The notes below the pieces were generated by a model, which saw only the letters and a list, made by a program, of their open reading frames with translations, searched no databases and had not been told where the DNA came from. From CALMZY01 sp052033915 (lineage in GTDB: Bacteria; Verrucomicrobiota; Kiritimatiellia; CAIQIC01; JAGNIJ01): a stretch of 47,963 bases of DNA. Positions 15,465 through 24,025 of this stretch are shown here, in pieces. The stretch covers positions 1 through 47,963 of the forward strand of contig JBPOJF010000002.1 of assembly GCA_052033915.1 (NCBI GenBank), given 5' to 3'. Positions within the stretch are counted from its first letter, which is position 1. Every line of letters starts with the position of its first letter. Made by a program: the position numbers and the translations under genes.

Positions 15465-18400
15465 ATGTTTGAACCTGTTTCCAACAAGGTGAGTTTTCCG
15501 GAACTTGAGGCGGAGATCCTGAAGTTCTGGGAACAGCACAATACGTTCAAGAAAACGCTCGAACTGCGCAAACATTCGCCGGAGTTTGTCTTTTATGACG
15601 GCCCGCCGTTCGCGACCGGCCTTCCTCACTACGGCCATCTCCTGGCCGGAACGATCAAGGATATCGTCCCGCGCTACCAGACGATGCGCGGCCATTTTGT
15701 CGAGCGGCGTTTCGGGTGGGATTGCCACGGACTGCCCGTCGAGTACGAGATGGAGCAGGAACTCAAAATCAGCGGGAAGCGCGATATCGAGCAAATGGGC
15801 GTCGATGTCTTCAACGAGAAATGCCGAAGCATCGTTCTGCGGTACACGCGCGAATGGCGGCAGATTGTCACGCGCATGGGCCGCTGGGTGGATTTTGACA
15901 ACGACTACAAGACGATGGACAAGCCGTACATGGAGTCCATCTGGTGGGTCTTCAAGTCGCTGTGGGAGAAGGATCTGATCTACGAGGGCAACAAGATTCT
16001 TCCGTACTGCCCGCGCTGTGCGACGCCGCTTTCCAACTTCGAGACCAACCAGGGGTACGAGGAGGTCCAGGACCCGGCCATCACGATCCGATTCGCCGTT
16101 GAAGGCCGGCCGCGGACGTACCTGCTTGCCTGGACGACGACCCCGTGGACGCTGCCGTCCAACCTCGCGCTGGCGGTCGGAGCGACGATCCGCTATCTGA
16201 AGGTCAGGGACGGCGAGGATATCTACTACCTCGCCAAGGACCGGCTGGGCGTTTACTACAAGAACCCGGACGAGGTTGAGATTCTGGAGGAACAGGACGG
16301 GGCCGATCTCGTGGGCCTGCGGTATGAACCGTTGTTCCCGTATTTCGCGGACAGGAAAAGCGAGGGCGCTTTCCGTGTCTGCACGGCCGATTTTGTTTCC
16401 ACGGAAGACGGCACGGGCATTGTTCATATCGCTCCCGGATTTGGCGAAGACGATTACCGCCTGGGCCAGACGGAGGGATTGCCGACCGTCTGTCCCGTGG
16501 ATGAAGAGGGCCGATTCACGAATGCCGTTCCGGATTACGCCGGCCGCGAGGTGAAGGAGGCCGACGGGGATATCATGCGCCGGTTGAAGGAGGAGGGGAA
16601 ACTCGTCCACCGGAGCACGATTCAACACTCCTATCCGCATTGCTGGCGCTGCGACAAGCCGCTGATCTACAAGGCCATCTCGACCTGGTTCGTTCGTGTG
16701 GAGAAGATCCGCGAGCGGATCATGGCGGCCAATCAACACACCAACTGGGTGCCGGATCACCTGCGCGACGGGCGGTTCGGCAAGTGGCTGGAAGGCGCGC
16801 GTGACTGGGCGATATCCCGTAACCGCTACTGGGGTACGCCGCTCCCGATCTGGCGAAACAAGGAGGGTGAACTGGTCTGCGTGGGGTCGGTCGCCGAACT
16901 GGAAAAGCTGTCGGGCCGGAAGGTGGACGATCTGCACAAGCATTTCGTGGATAAGATAGAGCTTCCGTCCGCCAAGGGCGGCGCGCCGTTGAAGCGCATT
17001 CCGGAAGTGCTCGACTGCTGGTTCGAAAGCGGATCGATGCCGTACGCGCAGTCCCATTATCCCTTTGAGAACAAACAGCGGTTCGAGGCGCATTTCCCGG
17101 CCGACTTCATCGCCGAAGGGCTGGACCAGACGCGCGGCTGGTTCTACACGCTCATGGTTCTTTCGACGGCTCTCTTCGACAAGCCGGCATTCAAGAACGT
17201 GATTGTCAACGGCCTCGTGCTTGCCGAGGACGGCCGCAAGATGAGCAAGCGGCTGAAAAACTATCCGGACCCGGTCGAGATGCTGGATACGTACGGCGCG
17301 GATGCGCTTCGCCTGTACATGATTCATTCGCCGGTGGTTCGCGCGGAAAATCTCTGCTTCTCCGAAGAGGGGGTCAAAAACGCCTTGCGCCACCTGCTGA
17401 TCCCGTTGTGGAACTCGTACAGTTTCTTCGTGACGTACGCGATGATCGACCAGTGGACGCCTGACCCCGAAACCCTGAACCCGGAGCGTCGGAAGAGCGG
17501 CAACTTGCTCGATCGATGGATCCGCAGTTCTTTGGAACGGCTCACGCAGGATGTGGTGAAGGCGATGGACGGGTACGATCTCCAGCAGGCGATCCGCCCG
17601 TTCGTCCGATTTATCGAGGACCTGACCAACTGGTACATCCGGCGAAGCCGCCGGCGCTTCTGGAAGAGTACGGACGATGACGACAAGGCGCAGGCCTATG
17701 CCACGCTCTACGAGGTCCTTTTGAGGCTCTCGCAAATTGCGGCTCCGTTCGTGCCCTTCGTCAGCGAGGCGATCTATCGGAATCTGCGTATGCCGCACAT
17801 GCCCGAGTCCGTGCATCTCTGCGATTTCCCGGTCAGCGATGGGCGGGGGCGGGACCCCGAACTGGAGGCGCAGATGGACGATGTCATCGCGGCCGTCGGC
17901 CTCGGCCGCCAGCTCCGGGCGGATCACAATTTGAAAGTGCGCCAGCCGCTTCGCGGCCTGCACGTCGTTTGTCGCGACCCGGCTCGATTGCAGCGGATTC
18001 GGGTTCTCTCGGATGTGATCAGCGATGAGTTGAACGTCAAGCATGTCTGGTTCGACGCGAAGGAGTCCGACCTGGCCGTGTTCAGCGGGAAGCCGAATTT
18101 CAGCCGTCTCGGCCCGAGGATGGGCTCGCGGGTCAAGAAGGCGGCCGCGGTCATACAAAAGCTGGACGCGGAGGCGTTGAGCCGTCTGCTGGATGGAAAC
18201 ACGCTTCCGGTAGAGGTGGACGGCCAACCCTTTGACCTGACTTCGGAAGATGTCGTTGTCGAACGGAAACCGAAGGAAGGCCTTGTGGTGGCTTCACAAA
18301 GCAACCTCGTGGTGGCCCTGGAGACGGACCTGACACCGGAACTGATGCGCGAGGGGCTTGCCAGGGAGTTCGTGAACAAGGTTCAGAGCATGAGGAAGAC

Positions 18401-18602
18401 GGCGGATCTCGACGTGACCCAGCGCATCCGGATCGCGTACCGCGGAGACGATTCTGTCCGCGAAGCGGTTGAGGAATATAGCGAGTATATCCAAACCGAG
18501 ACCCTCTGCGTGGGTGTCGCTTACTCGACGGATTTGCCGGGTGAGACGAGCGAGTGGGACCTGAACGGGCATGCCTGTTCGATTCATATGGAAAAAGCCT
18601 GA
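15465..18602 (+). CDS. ileS: Isoleucyl-tRNA synthetase, type 2-like
   Basis: The 1045-aa enzyme charges tRNA-Ile. The class I HIGH motif is HYGH (55-58) in GPPFATGLPHYGH, and KMSKR is at 592-596. The CP1 editing domain lies between them, with a zinc-type CPRC segment nearby (YCPRCATPL). The length and the HYGH form match the long IleRS2 type, found in eukaryotes and some bacteria and associated in several bacteria with reduced mupirocin sensitivity, rather than the shorter type 1 enzyme. The ATG was chosen because AAGGAAGG lies just upstream; the frame is open 54 codons further without support. The typical type 1 C-terminal zinc module is not seen. The gene stands alone. Confidence 0.95.
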   Translation: MFEPVSNKVSFPELEAEILKFWEQHNTFKKTLELRKHSPEFVFYDGPPFATGLPHYGHLLAGTIKDIVPRYQTMRGHFVERRFGWDCHGLPVEYEMEQELKISGKRDIEQMGVDVFNEKCRSIVLRYTREWRQIVTRMGRWVDFDNDYKTMDKPYMESIWWVFKSLWEKDLIYEGNKILPYCPRCATPLSNFETNQGYEEVQDPAITIRFAVEGRPRTYLLAWTTTPWTLPSNLALAVGATIRYLKVRDGEDIYYLAKDRLGVYYKNPDEVEILEEQDGADLVGLRYEPLFPYFADRKSEGAFRVCTADFVSTEDGTGIVHIAPGFGEDDYRLGQTEGLPTVCPVDEEGRFTNAVPDYAGREVKEADGDIMRRLKEEGKLVHRSTIQHSYPHCWRCDKPLIYKAISTWFVRVEKIRERIMAANQHTNWVPDHLRDGRFGKWLEGARDWAISRNRYWGTPLPIWRNKEGELVCVGSVAELEKLSGRKVDDLHKHFVDKIELPSAKGGAPLKRIPEVLDCWFESGSMPYAQSHYPFENKQRFEAHFPADFIAEGLDQTRGWFYTLMVLSTALFDKPAFKNVIVNGLVLAEDGRKMSKRLKNYPDPVEMLDTYGADALRLYMIHSPVVRAENLCFSEEGVKNALRHLLIPLWNSYSFFVTYAMIDQWTPDPETLNPERRKSGNLLDRWIRSSLERLTQDVVKAMDGYDLQQAIRPFVRFIEDLTNWYIRRSRRRFWKSTDDDDKAQAYATLYEVLLRLSQIAAPFVPFVSEAIYRNLRMPHMPESVHLCDFPVSDGRGRDPELEAQMDDVIAAVGLGRQLRADHNLKVRQPLRGLHVVCRDPARLQRIRVLSDVISDELNVKHVWFDAKESDLAVFSGKPNFSRLGPRMGSRVKKAAAVIQKLDAEALSRLLDGNTLPVEVDGQPFDLTSEDVVVERKPKEGLVVASQSNLVVALETDLTPELMREGLAREFVNKVQSMRKTADLDVTQRIRIAYRGDDSVREAVEEYSEYIQTETLCVGVAYSTDLPGETSEWDLNGHACSIHMEKA

Positions 18603-18621
18603 AATACTTGAGGGGCGGGGG

Positions 18622-18650
18622 TTGACTTTGAATATGTCGTGTGGTACTTA
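18622..18650 (+). promoter_or_regulatory. Promoter of the dksA-like gene
   Basis: TTGACT, 17 bp, TACTTA lies in the 120-bp gap after ileS. It is a strong sigma-70-type match reading into the dksA-lspA-miaA-hflX cluster. Confidence 0.65.
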
Positions 18651-18722
18651 ACCGCGGCTTTCTTCGGAAGGGTGAATCTTGATCGCCGGATGAGGAGTTG
18701 TTTGGACAACATAAGGTGACCA

Positions 18723-19400
18723 ATGGCAAAGCGTAAGAAGTCCAGTGCTACGAAGAAGTCGGCTGCGGTCTCGAAGAAGCGGGCTACGGTCTCCAAGAAG
18801 TCGACTGTGGTCTCGAAGAAGCGGGTTGCCGCCTCGAAGAAGCCGCTCAAAGCCCGCAAGGCGCCGCCCCGGAAACCTGTAGTCCCCGCAAAACGCGTTT
18901 CCCCTCCTGTCACGGAGCCGAAGGTCGAGGCGCCCCAGGAAGAGAAGTTTGTTATCAAGAAGATTCTCACGAAGAGCCAGCTTCAGGAGTACAAGAAGAT
19001 GCTCGAGAAGGTGCGCGATCGCGTGATCAACGAGATTTCCTTTCTCGCCGGTGACAACCTGAATCGTTCTTCGCGCGACTCGGCGGGGGATATTTCGAGT
19101 TACAGCTACCACATGGCCGACCAGGGCACCGACAATTTCGACCGCGAATTCGCCCTCAACCTGGTGAGCAGCGAGCAGGACGTGCTGTACGAAATCGAAG
19201 ACGCGCTCCGGCGGATCGACATGGGCACGTACGGCGTGTGCGAATACTGCCACACGCCGATCAATAAGGCCCGTTTGTTGGCGCTGCCGTTCACCAAGAT
19301 GTGCATTGTGTGCAAATCGGAGTCTGAAAAGGGGAAGACGCGGTTCCGTCCGTTCGGGCCTACGATATCCCAATCCTCGTCCTCGGAAAACGGTTCGTAA
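18723..19400 (+). CDS. TraR/DksA-family zinc-finger protein with a histone-like Lys-rich N-terminal tail
   Basis: Of 225 aa, residues 85-200 are the conserved part: a helical pair with MADQGTDNFDREFALNL near the tip, then a C4 zinc finger (C173, C176, C194, C197; CEYCHTPI and CIVCK). DksA-type proteins bind the RNA polymerase secondary channel. The first 60 residues are unusual: Lys/Ala/Ser-rich with near-repeats SKKRATV, SKKSTVV, SKKRVAA and SKKPLKA, like histone H1 tails, then a Pro-rich linker. The family usually lacks this tail. It would favour DNA or RNA contact, which is inference. A close TTGACT promoter precedes it and lspA follows 35 nt later. Confidence 0.9.
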   Translation: MAKRKKSSATKKSAAVSKKRATVSKKSTVVSKKRVAASKKPLKARKAPPRKPVVPAKRVSPPVTEPKVEAPQEEKFVIKKILTKSQLQEYKKMLEKVRDRVINEISFLAGDNLNRSSRDSAGDISSYSYHMADQGTDNFDREFALNLVSSEQDVLYEIEDALRRIDMGTYGVCEYCHTPINKARLLALPFTKMCIVCKSESEKGKTRFRPFGPTISQSSSSENGS

Positions 19401-19435
19401 TGCCTCTCCGCCGTATCCTTCCCGGAGCGTGAGAG

Positions 19436-19951
19436 ATGCTTGTTCTTATACTCGGCCTGGCGATAACGATTCTTGATCAGGTGACCAAGTACGCGGTGCG
19501 GGTGACTTTCGCGGTCGGCGAGTCGCGTCCCGTCGTCGACGGATTTTTCGACCTGACCTATGTTCGGAATACCGGCGCCGCCTGGGGAATTCTGGGCGGG
19601 CAGAATGCCTCCCTCACCATCCTCTCCATCGTCATGCTCGCGGCGATCCTGATTCTCCGCCGATCCTTTTTGAGCGATACGTGGGAGCACCGGGTGGCCC
19701 TGGGGCTGATGGTGGGTGGAATCATGGGGAACTTGATGGACCGCCTCCGCCTGGGGTGGGTGACGGATTTTCTCGATTTCCACTGCATGGGCTATCACTG
19801 GCCCTCGTTCAACGTGGCGGATGCGGCAATCTGTGTGGGCGTCGGTATTTACATCCTTTCCGCGATGTGGCTGGCGGGCCATCCCCTTCATGAGTCACGC
19901 CTGAAAAGCGGTTCGACCGGCGAAAAGACAGATGCCGATGCCCCCAAGTAA
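19436..19951 (+). CDS. lspA: Lipoprotein signal peptidase (signal peptidase II)
   Basis: The 171-aa inner-membrane aspartic protease cleaves signal peptides of prolipoproteins. Four hydrophobic segments are visible (about 1-13, 58-75, 86-100, 128-147). Family motifs are DQVTKYAV, YVRNTGAAWG, GGIMGNLMDRL, the first catalytic Asp in VTDFLDF (D111) and the second in NVADAAI (D129). GGAGCGTGAGAG lies directly upstream of the ATG. The polar C-terminal tail overlaps miaA, so the two are translated in coupled fashion. Confidence 0.96.
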   Translation: MLVLILGLAITILDQVTKYAVRVTFAVGESRPVVDGFFDLTYVRNTGAAWGILGGQNASLTILSIVMLAAILILRRSFLSDTWEHRVALGLMVGGIMGNLMDRLRLGWVTDFLDFHCMGYHWPSFNVADAAICVGVGIYILSAMWLAGHPLHESRLKSGSTGEKTDADAPK

Positions 19952-20903
19952 AGGTCAGACAAGCCCCTTGGATGTTTCGCCCGGCCGTGCCTTCTTTCTT
20001 GTGGGACCGACTGCCGCGGGAAAAAGCGCCGTTGCCCAATTTCTGGCGGAAAGCGAGCGTTGTCCCATTCTGTCCGCGGACTCCATGCTTGTGTATCGAG
20101 GAATGGACATCGGGACGGCAAAGCCGTCGCCGGGCGAACGCGCTCGCGTGCTGTACGGCGGATTGGACCTGGCGGGTCCCGACCAGTTGTTCAACGTGGG
20201 CCAGTACATCGAACACGCTCGCGAGTTCCTGTGCCGGGAGATCCCCCGGCAAACGCAGCCGATTGTCACGGGAGGCACGGGGCTGTACGTAAAGTGTCTG
20301 ACGGAGGGGCTATCCCCTCTGCCCGTTGCTGACCCGGCTCTTCGCGCGTGGGCGGAATCGATCCTGGAGAAAGACGGCATCGAAGCGCTTCAGGAAGCCT
20401 TGAAGGAACGCGACGCGGCCCGGTATGAAGCCCTGAGAGACAAGAATAATCCCCGGCGGCTGATCCGGGCTCTGGAATCGGCGGGGTGCGGAAACAGTCG
20501 GACCTGGTCATCTGCGCCTTCCGTGCCGCTGATCGGCTTGAAGGTGGACCGCGACTGTCTGGCCGAAAGGATCCTGAACCGGGTTCGCGGCATGTACAAC
20601 TCCGGGCTTCTGGATGAGGTGGACAGACTGCTCGCGGCTTATCCACGTCTCTCCCCGACGGCTTTGCAGGCCATCGGTTATGCGGAGGCGATCGCTGTCC
20701 GGAACGGCGGGATGACGGTGGATGACGCCATGGCCCGAACGGCGGCGCGCACGCACCAACTGGCAAAGAGGCAGATGACGTGGTTCTCCCGCCAGGCAAA
20801 TGTCGTCTGGATTTCCGTTGGAAGAAACAGCACGATCGAAGAGCTTGCCGGGCAGGTGCTCGCGAAATGGAAGCAATATGGGCCGACTCCCGTTAACGGT
20901 TGA
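19932..20903 (+). CDS. miaA: tRNA dimethylallyltransferase
   Basis: The 323-aa enzyme adds the isopentenyl group to A37 of tRNAs reading UNN codons. The P-loop GPTAAGKS (25-32) is followed by DSMLVYRGMDIGTAKPS and GGTGLYVK, all signature motifs. Late AIGYAEA and RTHQLAKRQMTWF are also typical. Length is standard. Two Met codons (positions 1 and 3) are possible starts inside the lspA 3' end. The 3' end overlaps hflX, an arrangement (miaA-hflX) common in bacteria. Confidence 0.96.
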   Translation: MPMPPSKGQTSPLDVSPGRAFFLVGPTAAGKSAVAQFLAESERCPILSADSMLVYRGMDIGTAKPSPGERARVLYGGLDLAGPDQLFNVGQYIEHAREFLCREIPRQTQPIVTGGTGLYVKCLTEGLSPLPVADPALRAWAESILEKDGIEALQEALKERDAARYEALRDKNNPRRLIRALESAGCGNSRTWSSAPSVPLIGLKVDRDCLAERILNRVRGMYNSGLLDEVDRLLAAYPRLSPTALQAIGYAEAIAVRNGGMTVDDAMARTAARTHQLAKRQMTWFSRQANVVWISVGRNSTIEELAGQVLAKWKQYGPTPVNG

Positions 20904-22188
20904 TTCCGATCAGGAGAATGCGTTCCTCGTGGGCGTTCAGTTCAAAACGCGACGCGGATGGAATGCGCACGATACGCTGGACGAACTGGCGCTGCTCGCC
21001 GATACGGCGGGCGCGAAGGTTGTCGATCGAATCGTTTGTCATCTGATCTCCATTCATCCGGCGACGTTCATCGGAAAAGGAAAAACGGCGCAGATCGCGG
21101 AGAAAGTTCAAGAGACCCGCGCCACCACGGTCATTTTTGACGAGGATCTTTCCCCGGTGCAGAGCCGAAACCTGGAGGTCCTGTTGGGCGTCAAGGTGAT
21201 CGATCGCACCCAGTTGATCCTCGATATTTTTGCGCAACATGCGCGAACCAAAGAGGGGGGACTTCAGATCGAGCTTGCCCAGTTGCAGTATCTGTTGCCG
21301 AGAATTCGTCAGCTCTGGTCCGGTTTTGAACAGCAACGGGGCGGTATCGGCCTGCGCGGGCCCGGGGAGCGGCAGTTGGAACTGGATCGGCGGCGCGTCC
21401 AACTCCGTATTTCCCGGATCGGCAAGGCGCTGGAAGATGTCCGGAGCCACCGGGCGGAGCTTCGTCGCGGCCGGCAGCGGCATGGATGGGCGTTGATCAC
21501 GCTCGTGGGATATACCAATGCCGGAAAGTCCACGCTGCTGAACCATCTGACGGGGGCAGCCGTCGAGGCCGACGACCGGCTGTTCGCCACCCTGGACCCG
21601 ACGACGCGCCAGATCCGGCTGCCCAACCATCAGCCGGCGTTAATCACAGATACGGTGGGGTTCATCCGCAAACTGCCGCACCACCTTGTGGAGTCCTTCA
21701 AGGCAACGCTCGAGGAAGTGAACGAGGCCGATCTGCTTCTTCATGTGATCGATGCATCGCATCCACGGGTGGATGAGCAGATTGAGGCCGTCGAGGAAGT
21801 GCTGCGGGAACTCGGCGTCAGAGAGAAACCCATCCTGCCCGTGTTGAACAAACTCGATCTCCCGGGCGCGCGGAACCAGTCGGGACGACTCCTCGACAAA
21901 ATGGGGCGGGGCATATCCGTGTCGGCCTTGACGGGCGAGGGGCTCGATGCGCTGCGCGATGAACTGGCCGATTTTCTTCGCAATCGAAGCGTGCAGATCG
22001 AACTGCGGGTTCCTGCGTCGGAAGGCAAGCTGATGTCCATGCTGAAGAGCGAGGGGAAGGTGCTTTCCTCGAAGTACGAAGACGACGGCTTTGCGCGCGT
22101 TGTCGCCAGCGTGCCCGCCCGCCTTCTCGGACCCTGCGAAGCCTTTCTTGTACGCAAGAGGGGGCGCCGAATGGACAAAGGGTCGTAA
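20878..22188 (+). CDS. hflX: Ribosome-associated GTPase HflX
   Basis: The 436-aa protein binds the 50S subunit and splits stalled ribosomes. The N-terminal HflX domain (about 10-180) contains GKGKTAQIAE and DEDLSPVQSRNLE, and a Gly-rich linker GGIGLRGPGERQLE leads to the G domain. G1 is GYTNAGKST, G3 is TDTVGFIRKLP and G4 is NKLDL. The start overlaps the miaA end by 26 nt and was chosen over in-frame upstream codons within miaA because the family's N terminus begins there. radC follows 3 nt later. Confidence 0.95.
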   Translation: MGRLPLTVDSDQENAFLVGVQFKTRRGWNAHDTLDELALLADTAGAKVVDRIVCHLISIHPATFIGKGKTAQIAEKVQETRATTVIFDEDLSPVQSRNLEVLLGVKVIDRTQLILDIFAQHARTKEGGLQIELAQLQYLLPRIRQLWSGFEQQRGGIGLRGPGERQLELDRRRVQLRISRIGKALEDVRSHRAELRRGRQRHGWALITLVGYTNAGKSTLLNHLTGAAVEADDRLFATLDPTTRQIRLPNHQPALITDTVGFIRKLPHHLVESFKATLEEVNEADLLLHVIDASHPRVDEQIEAVEEVLRELGVREKPILPVLNKLDLPGARNQSGRLLDKMGRGISVSALTGEGLDALRDELADFLRNRSVQIELRVPASEGKLMSMLKSEGKVLSSKYEDDGFARVVASVPARLLGPCEAFLVRKRGRRMDKGS

Positions 22189-22191
22189 ATC

Positions 22192-22947
22192 ATGGCGCGA
22201 AAGATCAAGGAAGGGCTGTACAATATTGAGCCGGTGCGGGTGGCGGACATTCCATCCCGTCAGCGGCCGAGGGAGCAGTTTGAGCGGTTGGGGGCGGAAA
22301 ACGTGCCGGAGGACGTCCTGATCGCGCTGATCCTGCGAAGCGGCGTCCAGGGCATGAACGTTGTCGATCTGGCGAGAGGATTGATCCAGCAGTACGGAAC
22401 GCTCACCGAACTGGCGCGAGCTTCCGTCGAGGACCTTGCCCGCATACGGGGCATGGGCAAAGTGAAGGCCCAGGTGCTCAAAGCTGCGTTGGAGCTGGCG
22501 AAGAGGCTGTCGGAAGAGTCGGCGCCAACCCGCAACACCATACGAACCCCAGGGGATGCCGCCGGAGTCCTCCGGGAGCGCGCGCGTACCCGCGAGGAGG
22601 AATCGTTCTGGGTGTTGCTGCTGGATTCCAAGAACCGCCTCATCAAGCCGCCGATCGAAGTGACGCGCGGGCTTCTAAACGCCAGCCTTGTTCATCCCCG
22701 GGAAGTGTTCAAGGAGGCTATCCGATGCGCCAGCGCCGCCGTGGTGCTCGCTCACAACCACCCGTCGGGCGATCCCCATCCCTCCACCGAGGATATTCAC
22801 ATCACCAAACAGCTTGTCGAGGCCGGGCGAATTGTCGATATTCACGTGCTCGATCACGTGGTGCTGGGCCGTCAGAACAACGCCGGCGACTCCGATTTCT
22901 TCAGCTTCCGCGAGGCCGGTATTTTGGAGTTTCGATCGAAGGACTAG
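22192..22947 (+). CDS. radC: RadC family JAB-domain protein
   Basis: The 251-aa protein has an N-terminal helix-hairpin-helix part (about 25-108, LARIRGMGKVKAQ) and a C-terminal JAB/MPN domain (about 115-250) with a full JAMM metal motif, HNHPSGDPHPS (H188, H190, D-type ligands downstream). Despite the name, a direct repair role for the family is not established; a metalloprotease-like or nuclease activity is suggested by the fold. It sits 3 nt after hflX and 4 nt before lpxA, so it is cotranscribed. Confidence 0.93.
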   Translation: MARKIKEGLYNIEPVRVADIPSRQRPREQFERLGAENVPEDVLIALILRSGVQGMNVVDLARGLIQQYGTLTELARASVEDLARIRGMGKVKAQVLKAALELAKRLSEESAPTRNTIRTPGDAAGVLRERARTREEESFWVLLLDSKNRLIKPPIEVTRGLLNASLVHPREVFKEAIRCASAAVVLAHNHPSGDPHPSTEDIHITKQLVEAGRIVDIHVLDHVVLGRQNNAGDSDFFSFREAGILEFRSKD

Positions 22948-22951
22948 AGAC

Positions 22952-23752
22952 ATGAGTATTCATCCAACTGCCGTCGTTGATCCCTGCGCCGAGATGGGCG
23001 CCGGTGTAACCGTTGGACCTTTTGCCTTCGTTGACCGGGATACCCGGATCGGCGACGGCTGCGTGATCGGCCCTCATTCGGTCATCCTTCGCCACACCAG
23101 TCTGGGTCCGAACTGCCGCGTGCATTCATGCGCGGTTCTCGGCGATGTGCCCCAGGATCTCGCGTTCAAGGACGAGGCGAGTTACGTGAACATCGGGGCG
23201 AACTGCGTCTTGCGCGAGGGAGTGACCATCCATCGCGGAACCAAGCCGGGGACGGCGACGGCGCTGGGCGACCAGTGTTTCCTGATGGCCAACAGCCATC
23301 TCGCTCACAACGTGCGACTGGGCAGCGGTGTGATCATCGCCAACGGCGCGTTGCTGGCGGGCTACGTTGAAGTGGACGACCGCGCGTTCATCAGCGGCAA
23401 TGCCGTGATCCATCAATTTGTCCGGATCGGGCGTCTCGCCATGCTCTCGGGAGGTTGCGCGATCGGAAAGGACGTGCCGCCGTTCTGTACGACGGTCGCC
23501 GTGCGCCGCAACCGCATCGCCGGTCTGAATGTTGTGGGTCTCAGGCGCGCCGGAATCAGTCCGGAGGACCGACAGGCACTGCGCGCCGCGATCAAGATCC
23601 TCTATCGCTCCGGTCTCAACCTTTCCCAGGCCTTGGACCGCATGGCCAAAGAATTTCCACAACCGGCGGTTCAGGAGATTTGCGCCTTCATCCGGGCGTC
23701 CAAGCGGGGCATCTGCACGATGAAGGGGGACGCAGGGGATGAGGCGGACTAA
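22952..23752 (+). CDS. lpxA: UDP-N-acetylglucosamine acyltransferase
   Basis: The 266-aa enzyme performs the first step of lipid A synthesis, moving a 3-hydroxyacyl chain from ACP to UDP-GlcNAc. Left-handed beta-helix hexapeptide repeats fill about 1-175, and the catalytic His is H119 in NSHLAHNV. A helical C-terminal domain has the typical GLNVVGLRRAG. The ATG was chosen because the family N terminus (IHPTAVVDP) begins there; the frame extends far upstream inside radC in another phase. It is strong evidence for an LPS-bearing outer membrane. No lpxB or lpxD is nearby. Confidence 0.95.
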   Translation: MSIHPTAVVDPCAEMGAGVTVGPFAFVDRDTRIGDGCVIGPHSVILRHTSLGPNCRVHSCAVLGDVPQDLAFKDEASYVNIGANCVLREGVTIHRGTKPGTATALGDQCFLMANSHLAHNVRLGSGVIIANGALLAGYVEVDDRAFISGNAVIHQFVRIGRLAMLSGGCAIGKDVPPFCTTVAVRRNRIAGLNVVGLRRAGISPEDRQALRAAIKILYRSGLNLSQALDRMAKEFPQPAVQEICAFIRASKRGICTMKGDAGDEAD

Positions 23753-23759
23753 ATACCGG

Positions 23760-23788
23760 TTGCGTCCGCATGTGTTTGCGTGTAAGGT
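23760..23788 (+). promoter_or_regulatory. Putative promoter of the riboflavin operon
   Basis: TTGCGT, 17 bp, TAAGGT lies about 28 bp upstream of the riboswitch, well placed to start its transcript. Confidence 0.4.
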
Positions 23789-23815
23789 TTTTCGCTGTTC
23801 ACGTCAGTCGATAGA

Positions 23816-23979
23816 GATCTTCGGGGTAAGGTGACTCCGGCCTCGTGAGAGCGTCGGGGAATTCCTGACCGGCGGTGAAAGCCCGCGACTCCTTTCCGAA
23901 AGGGAGGGACTGATGCGGTAGTCCTTCGTGAAGCGAGGGGTACCCGCAGCCGACAGTAAAGTCTGGATGAAAGAAGATC
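23816..23979 (+). ncRNA. FMN riboswitch (RFN element)
   Basis: The closing stem P1 pairs GATCTTC with GAAGATC. Conserved FMN-aptamer segments are visible: TCGGGG at the start, GACCGGCGGTGAAAGCCCGCGA, CCGCAGCCGACAG and GTCTGGATGAAAGAAGA. The P2 arm carries an extra stem of about 24 nt (CTCCG with CGGGG) before AATTCCTGACCGG, longer than in the compact Bacillus type. It controls the downstream ribBA-ribH-nusB-ftsY-ribD-ribE operon in response to FMN. Confidence 0.95.
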
Positions 23980-23997
23980 GGACGAGTTGTCTTTTTC

Positions 23998-24025
23998 CCC
24001 GAAGAGTTGCTCTTCGGGTTTTTTT
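23998..24025 (+). terminator. Riboswitch-controlled terminator ending at the ribBA start codon
   Basis: CCCGAAGAG and CTCTTCGGG form a 9-bp stem with loop TTG, followed by seven T. It lies 18 nt after the aptamer and its last T touches the ribBA ATG. It is the obvious expression platform: FMN binding would favour it and stop transcription. Confidence 0.88.

Noticed and set aside
15450..18227. A 925-codon open frame antisense to ileS, and similar long antisense frames opposite the c-di-GMP gene, ribBA, lepA and uvrB
   Set aside because: They are mirror frames of strongly conserved genes in GC-rich DNA, have no ribosome sites and show Arg/Ala/Pro-rich low-information translations.
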